Shown: positions 26,447 to 35,433 of the stretch, in pieces
Position numbering within the stretch: the first letter of the stretch is position 1
Layout: each line of letters opens with the position of its first letter
Source of the DNA: Bacteroidota bacterium
GTDB taxonomy: Bacteria; Bacteroidota; Bacteroidia; Cytophagales; Cytophagaceae
DNA length: 64,000 nucleotides
Assembly: GCA_023458555.1 (NCBI GenBank)
Contig: JAEWYS010000008.1
Coordinates: 124,001-188,000 of the forward strand
Direction: 5' to 3'
Translations under genes and position numbers: made by a program
The notes under the pieces: generated by a model
Database searches by the model: none
What the model saw: only the letters and a program-made list of their open reading frames with translations
Told to the model about the DNA's origin: nothing

Positions 26447-29400
26447 TTACGAGTTAAATTTAAACTTTAACTCATCCATGAGCCTTAACTCATTCAGTAA
26501 ATCATTGTTCGGCTCTACCTTGTATTTTCTGCAAAACATTTCTACCGAAATATTTTCCATAGTGTCATAAAACATAAAGCGTACATTACAGGATCCATTA
26601 TAAGTGCCGAACAGATCTTCCAGTTTTGCTACTGTATTTGTCTTCAGATTGTTTATATCAACATTTATAATCAGATCCTTACAAAGTCTGCTGCGAATAT
26701 CGGAAAGCAACTGTATATTAACCGGTTTAAGCTCCCACTGGTCTTCCGAATTGTATCGCTGCTGTACTTTTCCTTTAATATAAAGAAACTCTCCCGGTCG
26801 TATATAATGAGCCAGCTTAAGATAGTCCTCTCCAAACAAAGCCATGTCAATGCTTCCCGAATAATCTTCTATAGAAAATAATGCGAATGTTTTACCGGTC
26901 TTGGTCTGCCTCACCGTAGTTTTTGACACAATTCCTGCTACGTTAATATCTTTACCTTTATAGTCGAGATACTGATCTACCTGACACGTACAAAAGTTTT
27001 CAAGCTCCAGCTTATACTGATCCAGCGGATGACCAGAAATGTAAAAGCCCACGACTTCTTTCTCATACTTGAGCTTTTCTATATCGCTCCAGGGCTCGCA
27101 GGGGGGGATCTTAGGCAAAGGAATTTCTACTGCCGCACCTCCGCCAAACAGGGATGCCTGCGAGGTATCCTGTTCGGCTTTGTAATTATTGCCGTATTTG
27201 ATGGCTTTTTCAATCAGGTTAATATTTTCATTCTCGGGACTGAAAAAATACTGGGCTCTGTGCAAATCACTAAAAGAATCAAATGCACCGGCATAAGCCA
27301 GGGCTTCAAAAGTCTTCTTGTTTACAGCTCTTAAATTAATTCTTCTGGCAAATTCGAAGATATTGTTAAATGTTCCGTTGTCCTCTCTTTCCTGAATAAT
27401 AGAATCTACTGCCGCATCACCGGTACCCTTGATCGCTCCCAGACCAAACCGGATTTTTCCGCTGCTGTTTACATCAAAGAAAGTGTTACTTTCATTGATA
27501 TCCGGCCCCAGTACATCAATACCCATTTTTTTGCACTCTTCCATGAAAAATGAAATCTTATCGATGTTGCTCATATTGTGGGTAAGCACAGAAGCCATAT
27601 ACTCAGCAGGGTAATTGGCTTTCAGATAGGCAGTCTGATAGGCAACAACGGAATAGGCTGCAGAATGCGAACGGTTAAAACCGTATTCGGCAAACTTTTC
27701 CATTATGGAGAAGACATCTTCTGCCTTATCTTTACTGATATTGTGCTTTTCTTTGGCTCCGGCAACGAATTTGACTCTTTCCTGAGCCATTTTGTCCTTA
27801 TCCTTCTTACCCATGGCACGGCGGAGCAAATCGGCACCTCCCAGTGTATAACCTGCCAGCAGCTGGGCTGTCTGCATAATCTGCTCCTGATAAACCATGA
27901 TTCCGTAGGTATCTTTCAGAATCGGCTCCAGCAGCTCATGCGGATATTCTACCGTTTCTTTGCCGTGTTTCCGGTTCACGAAATTGGGAATGAACTGCAT
28001 CGGCCCCGGACGGTAAAGCGCGTTCATCGCAATAAGGTCTTCAATAGTGGTAGGCTTGAGATCCCGAAGATACATACGCATACCTTCTGACTCGAACTGA
28101 AATGTACCGATGGTATCCCCGTTTTGGTACAGCTCAAAAGTTTTCAGATCATCCAGCGGTATATCATCAATGTCGATCTGGATACCGTGATTCTTTTTTA
28201 CCAGCTCAATGGCTTTTTTTATGATGGACAAGGTTTTCAGCCCGAGAAAGTCCATTTTCAGCATCCCTGCCGATTCGATTACTTTCCCGTCAAACTGGGT
28301 AACGAGAAGTTCCGCATCTTTGGCTGTACAGACCGGTATGTAATTGGTAAGGTCATCCGGAGCAATAATAACCCCGGCAGCATGTATACCGGTATTTCGC
28401 ACCGAACCTTCCAGCGTTTCGGCCAGTTGCAGAGTTTTTCCCTGAAGATCGCTTCGCTTGCGTATTTCAGCCAGTTCCGGAACTTCTGAGAAAGCTTTGT
28501 TCAGCGATGTGCCGGGCGCATCCGGAACCAGCTTGGCCAGATAGTTTGCTTCCGGAAGCGGCAAGTCAAGTGTTCTGGCAACATCCTTAATGGAGGATTT
28601 GGCTGCCATGGTACCAAAAGTTATAATCTGGGCAACCTGATTTTTTCCATACTTATCTACCACATAGTCAATAACACTCTGACGGCCTTCATCATCGAAA
28701 TCAATATCGATATCGGGCATGGATACCCTCTCAGGATTAAGAAAACGTTCAAAAAGAAGACTGTATTTGATCGGATCAATATTAGTAATTCCGATACAGT
28801 AAGCAACAGCGGAGCCGGCAGCCGAACCCCGGCCCGGCCCGACAGCTACCCCCAGATTTTTTCCGGCAGCAATAAAGTCCTGAACAATGAGAAAGTAGCC
28901 GGCAAAGCCCATTGTTTTAATGATGTTAAGCTCATGCTTCAGACGGTCTTCAATCTCAGAGGAGATTTCTTTATACCGCTTTTTTGCCCCCTCAAAGGTC
29001 AGGTATTCCAGGTACTGATCTGCATTGCTGAATTCAGGAGGGAGCGGAAAGTTTGGAAGTAAAATATCCCTCTGCAATTTGGGAGGGTTGATTTTATCAA
29101 CAATTTCGTTCGTATTATCTATCGCTTCGGGAAGGTCGCTGAACAGATTGTTCATTTCAGCCTGACTCTTGAAATAGAACTGATCATTGGGGAAGCCGAA
29201 ACGGAATCCTTTACCGTCTCCGACGGGGGTACTTTGCAGCTCACCTGTATTGACGCACAAAAGGATATCATGTGCATTATAATCATCCTGATCCACGTAG
29301 TGTGAATCATTGGATGCTATCATTTTGATAGAATGTTTCCGGGCGAATTTTATCAGTGTCTTATTGATAATTTCCTGCTCCTCCATATTATGCCGCTGGA

Positions 29401-29926
29401 GCTCTATATAATAATCCTCTCCGAAAAGATCGAGCCACCACTTGAGGGCTTTCTCAGCTTCTTCCTCGCCTTTATTAAGAATCAGCTGCGGTACTTCAGC
29501 TCCGATACAACAGGAAGTCGCTATAAGTCCCTTGTGATGCTTTTCAATCAGGGATTTGTCAATACGAGGCCATTTGCTGTACAATCCTTCTATATATCCC
29601 AGCGAACAGAGCTTGGCCAGGTTTACATAGCCTTCCTGATCCTTGGCCAGCAGAAGCTGATGATACCGGTTATCTTTGTTTTCTTTATTAAATGTTTTTT
29701 TGAAACGGTCCTCTACCAGGTAAAATTCACAGCCGACAATCGGTTTAATATTAAATTTGTTGGCCTCTGCCACAAAGTTAAATGCACCGAACATGTTACC
29801 GTGATCCGTTAGCGCAACAGCTCTCATATTATCTGCCTGAGCCTTTTTCATCAGATTCTTGATGCTTGCCGCTCCATCCAGCAAAGAGAATTGTGTGTGA
29901 ACGTGTAAGTGTGAAAACTCCGGCAT
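26447..29926 (-). CDS. dnaE: DNA polymerase III alpha subunit
   Basis: The 1159-residue protein is a full-length DnaE1-type replicase. In order: a PHP domain starting FSHLHVHTQFSLLDGA, the family C polymerase palm with PDIDIDFDDEGR holding catalytic aspartates (near residue 400), fingers with GPGRGSAAGSAVAYC, tandem helix-hairpin-helix (from about 840) and an OB-fold (VAGIVSKTTVRQTKTGK, near 985). It lacks the exonuclease insertion of PolC. It synthesises chromosomal DNA with the sliding clamp. trxA follows on the same strand. Confidence 0.97.
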   Translation of the reverse strand: MPEFSHLHVHTQFSLLDGAASIKNLMKKAQADNMRAVALTDHGNMFGAFNFVAEANKFNIKPIVGCEFYLVEDRFKKTFNKENKDNRYHQLLLAKDQEGYVNLAKLCSLGYIEGLYSKWPRIDKSLIEKHHKGLIATSCCIGAEVPQLILNKGEEEAEKALKWWLDLFGEDYYIELQRHNMEEQEIINKTLIKFARKHSIKMIASNDSHYVDQDDYNAHDILLCVNTGELQSTPVGDGKGFRFGFPNDQFYFKSQAEMNNLFSDLPEAIDNTNEIVDKINPPKLQRDILLPNFPLPPEFSNADQYLEYLTFEGAKKRYKEISSEIEDRLKHELNIIKTMGFAGYFLIVQDFIAAGKNLGVAVGPGRGSAAGSAVAYCIGITNIDPIKYSLLFERFLNPERVSMPDIDIDFDDEGRQSVIDYVVDKYGKNQVAQIITFGTMAAKSSIKDVARTLDLPLPEANYLAKLVPDAPGTSLNKAFSEVPELAEIRKRSDLQGKTLQLAETLEGSVRNTGIHAAGVIIAPDDLTNYIPVCTAKDAELLVTQFDGKVIESAGMLKMDFLGLKTLSIIKKAIELVKKNHGIQIDIDDIPLDDLKTFELYQNGDTIGTFQFESEGMRMYLRDLKPTTIEDLIAMNALYRPGPMQFIPNFVNRKHGKETVEYPHELLEPILKDTYGIMVYQEQIMQTAQLLAGYTLGGADLLRRAMGKKDKDKMAQERVKFVAGAKEKHNISKDKAEDVFSIMEKFAEYGFNRSHSAAYSVVAYQTAYLKANYPAEYMASVLTHNMSNIDKISFFMEECKKMGIDVLGPDINESNTFFDVNSSGKIRFGLGAIKGTGDAAVDSIIQEREDNGTFNNIFEFARRINLRAVNKKTFEALAYAGAFDSFSDLHRAQYFFSPENENINLIEKAIKYGNNYKAEQDTSQASLFGGGAAVEIPLPKIPPCEPWSDIEKLKYEKEVVGFYISGHPLDQYKLELENFCTCQVDQYLDYKGKDINVAGIVSKTTVRQTKTGKTFALFSIEDYSGSIDMALFGEDYLKLAHYIRPGEFLYIKGKVQQRYNSEDQWELKPVNIQLLSDIRSRLCKDLIINVDINNLKTNTVAKLEDLFGTYNGSCNVRFMFYDTMENISVEMFCRKYKVEPNNDLLNELRLMDELKFKFNS

Positions 29927-30032
29927 GAATTCTTAAAGTAACGATTGTTGAAACGATAAATTTACAAAAGATACAGATATCATGCTGATCTTTTCATCAG
30001 CTGACAAATGCATTTTCCTCAAATAAATTCTA

Positions 30033-30040
30033 TACTTTTG
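30033..30040 (+). promoter_or_regulatory. -7 element before the 30102 lipoprotein
   Basis: TACTTTTG matches TAnnTTTG exactly, 61 bases before the ATG. No TTG is visible at the usual -33 spacing. Confidence 0.4.
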
Positions 30041-30101
30041 AAAGTAAATGAACAGTATTTATATAATTTAGTATGACTAACTTAAAAATTAATTATTTTA
30101 T

Positions 30102-30734
30102 ATGAACAAATCAGATTATTCATTAATCGGTTTCCTGGCAATTATCGCCTTATTCATTTGCTCATGCAAAAAAGACGATGATAAGGATCCTTCCAAAAAT
30201 GGTAACCCCCAAACCCAGGAAGCTCTTCTCTATTTCAGAGCCACATTGGACAATGTAAAATATGATTATTCCATATACGATGGAAGCGAACCATATGAAA
30301 TATCATCTAATAGCAGTGCAAGTATCGGAAGCGGCGGATCTCAGTCAACTTTTATCTACGGAAGCGGAAGCTCTGATACGGAGACAGGGGAAAGTTTTAA
30401 TATAGCATTGGGAACGTTAGTTATAGAAGAAGGAGGAAGACCGGATTACGAAACTTTCAAACATTTTGTAATAAATGCAAACTACCGATATTCCGTTGAT
30501 GCTAAAAATGGTATAGAAATAGTTTTTTGGGACAAGGATGGAAAAGAATGGTCAACATCTAATGGAGATCAGACAAAATCAGATTTTAAAGTTGTTTCTA
30601 TTACAGAGCGGACACTTTTTGGGGAGTCATACATAGAGATTGTCGCTGCATTTAACTGCACATTATACGATGAGAATGGTAATTTCATCACACTAAAAGA
30701 TGGCAGTTCATTGTATTCTGTCGAAAACATTTGA
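30102..30734 (+). CDS. Putative lipoprotein of unknown function
   Basis: I do not recognise the family. The 210-residue protein starts with a lipoprotein signal (MNKSDYSLIGFLAIIALFICSC); the lipobox cysteine is followed by KKDDDKD, a charged stretch that resembles the surface-export signal of Bacteroidota lipoproteins. The remainder is rich in serine, tyrosine and beta-prone segments (LLYFRATLDNVKYDY, GIEIVFWDKDGKEWS, SYIEIVAAFNCTLYD), consistent with a beta-sandwich. It is monocistronic, with a strong terminator right after the stop. Confidence 0.7.
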   Translation: MNKSDYSLIGFLAIIALFICSCKKDDDKDPSKNGNPQTQEALLYFRATLDNVKYDYSIYDGSEPYEISSNSSASIGSGGSQSTFIYGSGSSDTETGESFNIALGTLVIEEGGRPDYETFKHFVINANYRYSVDAKNGIEIVFWDKDGKEWSTSNGDQTKSDFKVVSITERTLFGESYIEIVAAFNCTLYDENGNFITLKDGSSLYSVENI

Positions 30735-30735
30735 A

Positions 30736-30774
30736 TACAAAGAGAGGCTGCTTAAAAGACAGCCTCTCTTTGTA
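30736..30774. terminator. Long bidirectional hairpin terminator
   Basis: A 15-base perfect stem (TACAAAGAGAGGCTG at 30736-30750 and its complement at 30760-30774) with a 9-base loop starts one base after the lipoprotein stop codon. It shares the AAGAGAGG core with two other terminators in the window. Confidence 0.8.
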
Positions 30775-30827
30775 ATTATGAAAACAATTCCCGGCAAATA
30801 AAATCTTTTTCGGGCAGCTTCTTCTTT

Positions 30828-32066
30828 TTATTCATACTTTCTCAGATGGGCCAGCCTCTGATACAGCGGCGGATGTGAATAATGCATAAATACATAAGCC
30901 GGATGAGGATTCAGGTTTGATAAATTTTTAACTGACAGCTTCTTTAACGCCTCCATCAATGGCCGGGCTCCATATGTTTCAGCAGCATACCCATCTGCTT
31001 CGTATTCATTTTTCCGGCTCAGTAAATTCATTACCAATCCAATGATTTCGGATATAGGTGAAAACAGAATGCCGAAAGCAATCAGATTAAGGTGTACCGC
31101 CCAGGCGCTGCTCCCCAAAGCCCTTGAAATATCCGGATTAAACACAAACCAGCTGAGAATATATAAGATAATACCAGTCTGGAAAATGGAAAGAGCCAGA
31201 CCGGAAAGAATATGCTTTTTCTTGAAGTGGCCGACTTCATGTGCCAGAACTGCAACAAGCTCTTCTGTAGAATGATTGGCAATCAGGGTATCATACAGAA
31301 CAATTTTCTTCTTTTTTCCTATTCCTGAAAAATAGGCATTAGCTTTAGTTGATCTTTTGGAGCCATCGATTATGAAAATATTATCAAGTGCGAATCCTGT
31401 CTTTTTGCTGTAAGATTCAATGGCATCCCGCAGTTCTCCACTTTCAAGCGGAGTAAGCTTATTAAACATGGGCACTATAAGCGATGTATAGAACATGTTG
31501 ACCAAGACCATCAGGACGCTTATAAAAATCCAGAAATAAATCCAGAAGGATTGTCCGATTGTCAGAATCAGATATAAAAGTGTCCCGGCAACAATGCCAC
31601 CTATAATCACAGTCAGAAACAATCCCTTGATTTTGTCTCCGATAAAAATGCCGGGCGTGGTTTTATTAAATCCGAATTTTTGCTCGATAATAAAAGTCTT
31701 GTAGATGCTAAAGGGCAGATTGATAACATCAGAAATTATAAATATCAAACCAAAAAAAGCAAGAGAAACCCAAAGCGGGCTGCTTATATTACTTTCCAGC
31801 CATGCATTGATGGTGCCAAAGAAACCAGAAGAAAGTACAGTCAGGATTATGACAAGATTAAATATGGAAGAGAAGAAGCCAAGGTTCATATTGGCTTTCT
31901 GATATTCAACTGACTTTTGATATTCAGCCTGATCATAAAGCCCTTCCAATTCCTTAGGAATTCCTTTTTTTGAATGTTGCAGATTAAGAATATCCAGAGC
32001 TTTTTCAAGTGCGAAGTCAGCAACCAGAATAATAAGTATTATATGTAAAATAGTTTCGGGAGTCAT
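30828..32066 (-). CDS. M48 family membrane metallopeptidase (Ste24/CAAX protease-like)
   Basis: The 412-residue protein has several membrane helices (near residues 1-20, 60-85, 100-120, 150-200 and 290-340) and the zinc motif HEVGHFKKKH near residue 275, with the third ligand glutamate in RKNEYEADGYAA near 350. The N-terminal peptidase_M48_N region (EYQKSVEYQKANMNLGF) is also present. Ste24-type proteases cleave membrane-associated proteins on the cytoplasmic or intramembrane side; bacteria lack CAAX prenylation, so the role here is probably membrane-protein quality control. It follows hldD by 43 bases in the same direction. Confidence 0.88.
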   Translation of the reverse strand: MTPETILHIILIILVADFALEKALDILNLQHSKKGIPKELEGLYDQAEYQKSVEYQKANMNLGFFSSIFNLVIILTVLSSGFFGTINAWLESNISSPLWVSLAFFGLIFIISDVINLPFSIYKTFIIEQKFGFNKTTPGIFIGDKIKGLFLTVIIGGIVAGTLLYLILTIGQSFWIYFWIFISVLMVLVNMFYTSLIVPMFNKLTPLESGELRDAIESYSKKTGFALDNIFIIDGSKRSTKANAYFSGIGKKKKIVLYDTLIANHSTEELVAVLAHEVGHFKKKHILSGLALSIFQTGIILYILSWFVFNPDISRALGSSAWAVHLNLIAFGILFSPISEIIGLVMNLLSRKNEYEADGYAAETYGARPLMEALKKLSVKNLSNLNPHPAYVFMHYSHPPLYQRLAHLRKYE

Positions 32067-32109
32067 AACACAAATAGTTAATTAATAAAGGGCAGCAAGA
32101 ACCGGATGA

Positions 32110-33075
32110 TTAGAAATAAAGGCCCTTGCCAAGATAGTTTGTGACATAGTCATGGATCCCTTCTTCGAGCGATCTGAATCCTTTATCATATCCCAGATGT
32201 ATCAGCTTATCCATGGGCGCTTCAGTAAAATACTGATAGGTATCCCGAATATCTTCCGGAATATCGATATAGGAAATCTTCTCATCCTTGCTCATAGCCT
32301 TAAAAACATTGCTGACAAGATCATAAAATGAACGGGCCTGTCCACATCCGAGATTGTACAAGCCTGAATCTTTACGACGGTGCATCAGAAAGCAAATGAC
32401 CTCGCATACATCTTTTACATAAACAAAATCTCTCATCTGCCGGCCATCTTTATATTCTTCCTTATGGGAGCGAAACAGCTTCATGGCTCCAGTCTGATTA
32501 ATCTGGTGGTAGGCATGGAATATGACAGAAGCCATTCTGCCTTTGTGATACTCATTGGGACCATATACATTAAAAAATTTTAAGCCTGCCCAGAAGAAAG
32601 GCTTTTTTTCCTGTTGCAAAGCCCAGATATCAAAATCATTCTTGGATTCCCCATACGGGTTGAGGGGTTTTAGACGGGTAATAACAGCCTCATCATCCTT
32701 GTATCCAAGCTCACCGTTACCATAGGTCGCAGCAGAAGAAGCATAAATAAGCGGAATCTGATAGTTTACGCAGGCATTCCAGATATTTTTGCTATAGTTA
32801 AGATTCAGCTCATCAAAAATTGCTTTGTTGAATTCCGTAGTATCCGTACGGGCTCCAAGGTGGAAAATAAACTCAACCAGATGATGATTCCGGTCAAGCC
32901 AGTTGAAAAAATCCTTTCGGTCCACTTTTTCCTGGATTTTTTTTCCCTCCAGGTTTAAATTCTTATCTGCTCTCGAAAAGTCATCTACAGCAATAATGTA
33001 ATTGAAGTTTTCCTGATTAAGTTTTTCAATCAGACAACTGCCAATAAATCCGGCCGCCCCCGTCACTACCATCAT
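32110..33075 (-). CDS. hldD: ADP-L-glycero-D-manno-heptose 6-epimerase
   Basis: The 321-residue protein is a short-chain NAD(P)-dependent sugar epimerase: Rossmann motif TGAAGFIGS at residues 5-13, and YASSAATYGNG and NPYGESK holding the catalytic tyrosine and lysine near 140. HldD-specific blocks are FIFHLGARTDTT, FFNVYGPNEYHKGRMAS and DGRQMRDFVYVKDV. The enzyme makes the L,D-heptose used in lipopolysaccharide inner core. The M48 protease gene lies downstream in the same direction. lpxB, another LPS gene, is on the opposite strand a short distance away. Confidence 0.9.
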   Translation of the reverse strand: MMVVTGAAGFIGSCLIEKLNQENFNYIIAVDDFSRADKNLNLEGKKIQEKVDRKDFFNWLDRNHHLVEFIFHLGARTDTTEFNKAIFDELNLNYSKNIWNACVNYQIPLIYASSAATYGNGELGYKDDEAVITRLKPLNPYGESKNDFDIWALQQEKKPFFWAGLKFFNVYGPNEYHKGRMASVIFHAYHQINQTGAMKLFRSHKEEYKDGRQMRDFVYVKDVCEVICFLMHRRKDSGLYNLGCGQARSFYDLVSNVFKAMSKDEKISYIDIPEDIRDTYQYFTEAPMDKLIHLGYDKGFRSLEEGIHDYVTNYLGKGLYF

Positions 33076-33140
33076 GGTCGTTAAAGTTTAATTTTTTGTT
33101 GGTTTCAGAAAATAAGGCCTAAATTTACGAAAAAATATGA

Positions 33141-34019
33141 ATGAAGCAGGAACGCTTTACTTGTTTAATCATATGGTTGCTGATTTGTATCGGATTTTCC
33201 TGTACCAGAACCATTGAGCGAAAAGCTGAAAATTCGTTTACTGATGATCTTGGCAGAGAAATCACTATTCACAGTACGTCCCGGATATTGTCGCTTACCC
33301 CTTCCGTTACGGAGCTTATAGCGACTTTCATTGAGCAGGATCGCATTATTGCCCGCACTCCCTATGACAGTCTGCCTGAGTGGCTGCTGGGTAAGCCGTT
33401 AATCAACAATTATCCTGTAGACTTTGAAAAAATTATAACAATGGTTCCGGATCTGGTTTTAGCCAAAGAAGGTATGGTCTCCATGGACGATGTCCAAAAA
33501 ATCAGTGATCTTGGTATTCCGGTATATATGCAGCGCATTGATTCACTCAGCGATATTACCAGAAGCATCAGACGGCTTGGGCTGTTGCTTGACAGGGAAG
33601 TAAAAGCGAATCAGATTGCTGACTCCCTCGAAAAGGTAATAAACAGCGTTTCTTATCCGGATAAGCCGGAAGAGCGCCCTTCTGTACTATTGTTGATTTC
33701 AGAAGAGCCTGTTTTCGCTTACGGATTAAACAGCTATGCCAGTGATATGATCGTGGCTGCCGGCGGTAAAAATGCTATTCCGACGTTGTATGATAATCCG
33801 TTTCCCGTGCTTCAACGGGAATATATTCTGACGATCAACCCGGACATCATTATAGGTGTCGACTCTTCAGCTATGCTGCGTCTTTACCCTGAGTTATCTG
33901 TCCTGAACGCATTTACTTCCGGCAGTGTGCACAAAATGAATATGGAACTGATTTCCAAACCGGGGCCAAGAGTGGCAGAAGGTATCAAAGAATTAAACCG
34001 TCTGATCTATGCGCACTAG
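33141..34019 (+). CDS. ABC transporter substrate-binding lipoprotein (B12/heme/iron-chelate type)
   Basis: The 292-residue protein starts with a lipoprotein signal (WLLICIGFSCTRT, lipobox cysteine near residue 21), then a class III (BtuF/FhuD-like) binding fold: FTDDLGREITIH, ILSLTPSVTELIATF and PDLVLAKEGMV near residue 112, with a long backbone helix. The ligand could be cobalamin, heme or a siderophore; sequence does not settle it. The next gene, a permease, overlaps by 11 bases, so they are translationally coupled. No ATPase gene is adjacent. Confidence 0.8.
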   Translation: MKQERFTCLIIWLLICIGFSCTRTIERKAENSFTDDLGREITIHSTSRILSLTPSVTELIATFIEQDRIIARTPYDSLPEWLLGKPLINNYPVDFEKIITMVPDLVLAKEGMVSMDDVQKISDLGIPVYMQRIDSLSDITRSIRRLGLLLDREVKANQIADSLEKVINSVSYPDKPEERPSVLLLISEEPVFAYGLNSYASDMIVAAGGKNAIPTLYDNPFPVLQREYILTINPDIIIGVDSSAMLRLYPELSVLNAFTSGSVHKMNMELISKPGPRVAEGIKELNRLIYAH

Positions 34020-35013
34020 CTTTCGGCTGTTTTTCTGGCCTGCTGTACTCATATTGACATTCTGGCTGGGAGCCGGCGCCGGGTCCGTAGATACCACGGC
34101 CGGAGATATCTGGAGGACTCTGATCAGCTTTTCTTCTGACCGGACAATTGATTATATTATCTTCAATATACGCATTCCGCGAATTTTACTTGCCTTCCTT
34201 ACAGGATCATCGCTTGCGTTAAGCGGTTTTCTTATGCAGGCCATGGTCAATAACCCGCTTGCAGATCCCTATATCCTGGGTACTGCCTCTGGCGCATCTC
34301 TCGGGGTAAATATAAGCTACCTAGGGATAATTCCATTTCTTTCTGCATCAGTCTATTCTTCGTCCGTTGCGGCTTTTGCCGGAGCATTGCTTATAACGCT
34401 GACCGGCATAGCTGTAGCATACGACAAAGGCGGTTTACAACCCGCCAGATTATTGCTTGCAGGAGTAGCCTTATCCTCTCTTTCGATTGCAATCACGACA
34501 ATGCTGATTTATGTATATTCATCGGATAACAAGCTTAAAAAAGTTATTTTCTGGAGCATGGGAAGCCTTGAAAGCGCATCATGGGAAAAGCTTCCGCTTC
34601 TGACTTTCTGTTTAGCTTTTTCAACAATTCTTTTTACTTTTTTTACTCCGCAGCTAACCATGCTGTTGCTGGGAGATTCCAGAGCAGCCAGCCTGGGAGT
34701 CAACGTAAGCCGGCTTCGGTGGCTTATTCTGCTTGGAGCCACACTTCTTACAGCACTTGCCGTAGCTGTAGCAGGTCCGGTCGGATTTATCGGGCTGATG
34801 GTTCCTCATTTTGTGAGAGGCTTGTGGGGCGTACACAATAAATACATCATTCTTGATTGCATATTATCTGGTGGTGTTTTTTTATCTATTTGTGATTCAG
34901 TCGGTAAGATCGTTTTCAGAGATATTTCTCTGCCTATTGGTATTATTACTTCCTTTTTAGGAATACCATTCTTCGTATATTTGTTGACAAAAAAGAATTT
35001 TCGCTTTAGCTAG
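34009..35013 (+). CDS. FecCD/BtuC family ABC transporter permease
   Basis: The 334-residue protein has about ten membrane helices and the FecCD signatures RIPRILLAFLTGSSLALSG, NPLADPYILGTASGASLG and GPVGFIGLMVPHFVR, the last being the site of coupling to the ATPase. It would form the inner-membrane channel for the binding protein encoded just upstream (11-base overlap). The ATPase subunit is missing from this operon and must be supplied from elsewhere. The next gene begins right after its stop. Confidence 0.9.
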   Translation: MRTSFRLFFWPAVLILTFWLGAGAGSVDTTAGDIWRTLISFSSDRTIDYIIFNIRIPRILLAFLTGSSLALSGFLMQAMVNNPLADPYILGTASGASLGVNISYLGIIPFLSASVYSSSVAAFAGALLITLTGIAVAYDKGGLQPARLLLAGVALSSLSIAITTMLIYVYSSDNKLKKVIFWSMGSLESASWEKLPLLTFCLAFSTILFTFFTPQLTMLLLGDSRAASLGVNVSRLRWLILLGATLLTALAVAVAGPVGFIGLMVPHFVRGLWGVHNKYIILDCILSGGVFLSICDSVGKIVFRDISLPIGIITSFLGIPFFVYLLTKKNFRFS

Positions 35014-35427
35014 ATGATATATATATCCAGAAAAGAGCATTTTAACGCAGCGCACAAGCTGTATAATCCCAAGTGGTCAAAAGAAAAAAATCAGGAGGTA
35101 TTTGGACCGTGTGCCAATGAAAACTGGCATGGCCACAATTTTGAGCTTATAGTAACAGTGAAAGGTACTCCTGACCCCGATACCGGTTTTGTTATTGATC
35201 TGAAAAAGCTTAGCAAGCTTATCAGAAGCAGTGTAATTGAGAAACTTGATCATAAAAACCTGAATCTGGATGTGGATTTTATGAAAGATAAAATGGCCAG
35301 CACGGAAAATCTTGCCATCGAAATCTGGAAAATACTTCAGCCCCGGATTCAGGAAATTTCCGATGCAGGACTTCATAGCATAAAACTCTATGAAACTCCA
35401 AGAAATTACGTAGAGTATTTTGGTTAA
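35014..35427 (+). CDS. 6-pyruvoyl-tetrahydropterin synthase / QueD family protein
   Basis: The 137-residue protein has the PTPS fold: FNAAHKL gives one zinc histidine, GPCANENWHGHNF supplies the catalytic cysteine and the other two zinc histidines, and YETPRNYVEY the glutamate that anchors the pterin. In bacteria this family usually makes 6-carboxy-tetrahydropterin for queuosine synthesis (QueD), but the cysteine spacing is as in PTPS, so pterin synthesis is also possible. It starts on the base after the permease stop and ends 6 bases before lpxB, inside one operon. Confidence 0.85.
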   Translation: MIYISRKEHFNAAHKLYNPKWSKEKNQEVFGPCANENWHGHNFELIVTVKGTPDPDTGFVIDLKKLSKLIRSSVIEKLDHKNLNLDVDFMKDKMASTENLAIEIWKILQPRIQEISDAGLHSIKLYETPRNYVEYFG

Positions 35428-35433
35428 ATCATA

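Noticed and set aside
27578..28090. 170-codon open frame on the plus strand inside dnaE
   Set aside because: It is entirely within a conserved part of dnaE on the other strand and has no motif or start signal of its own.
33076..33140. Possible cobalamin riboswitch upstream of the B12-type transporter genes
   Set aside because: The gap between the divergent hldD and the binding-protein gene is only 65 bases, much shorter than a cobalamin riboswitch, and no B12-box-like sequence was seen.
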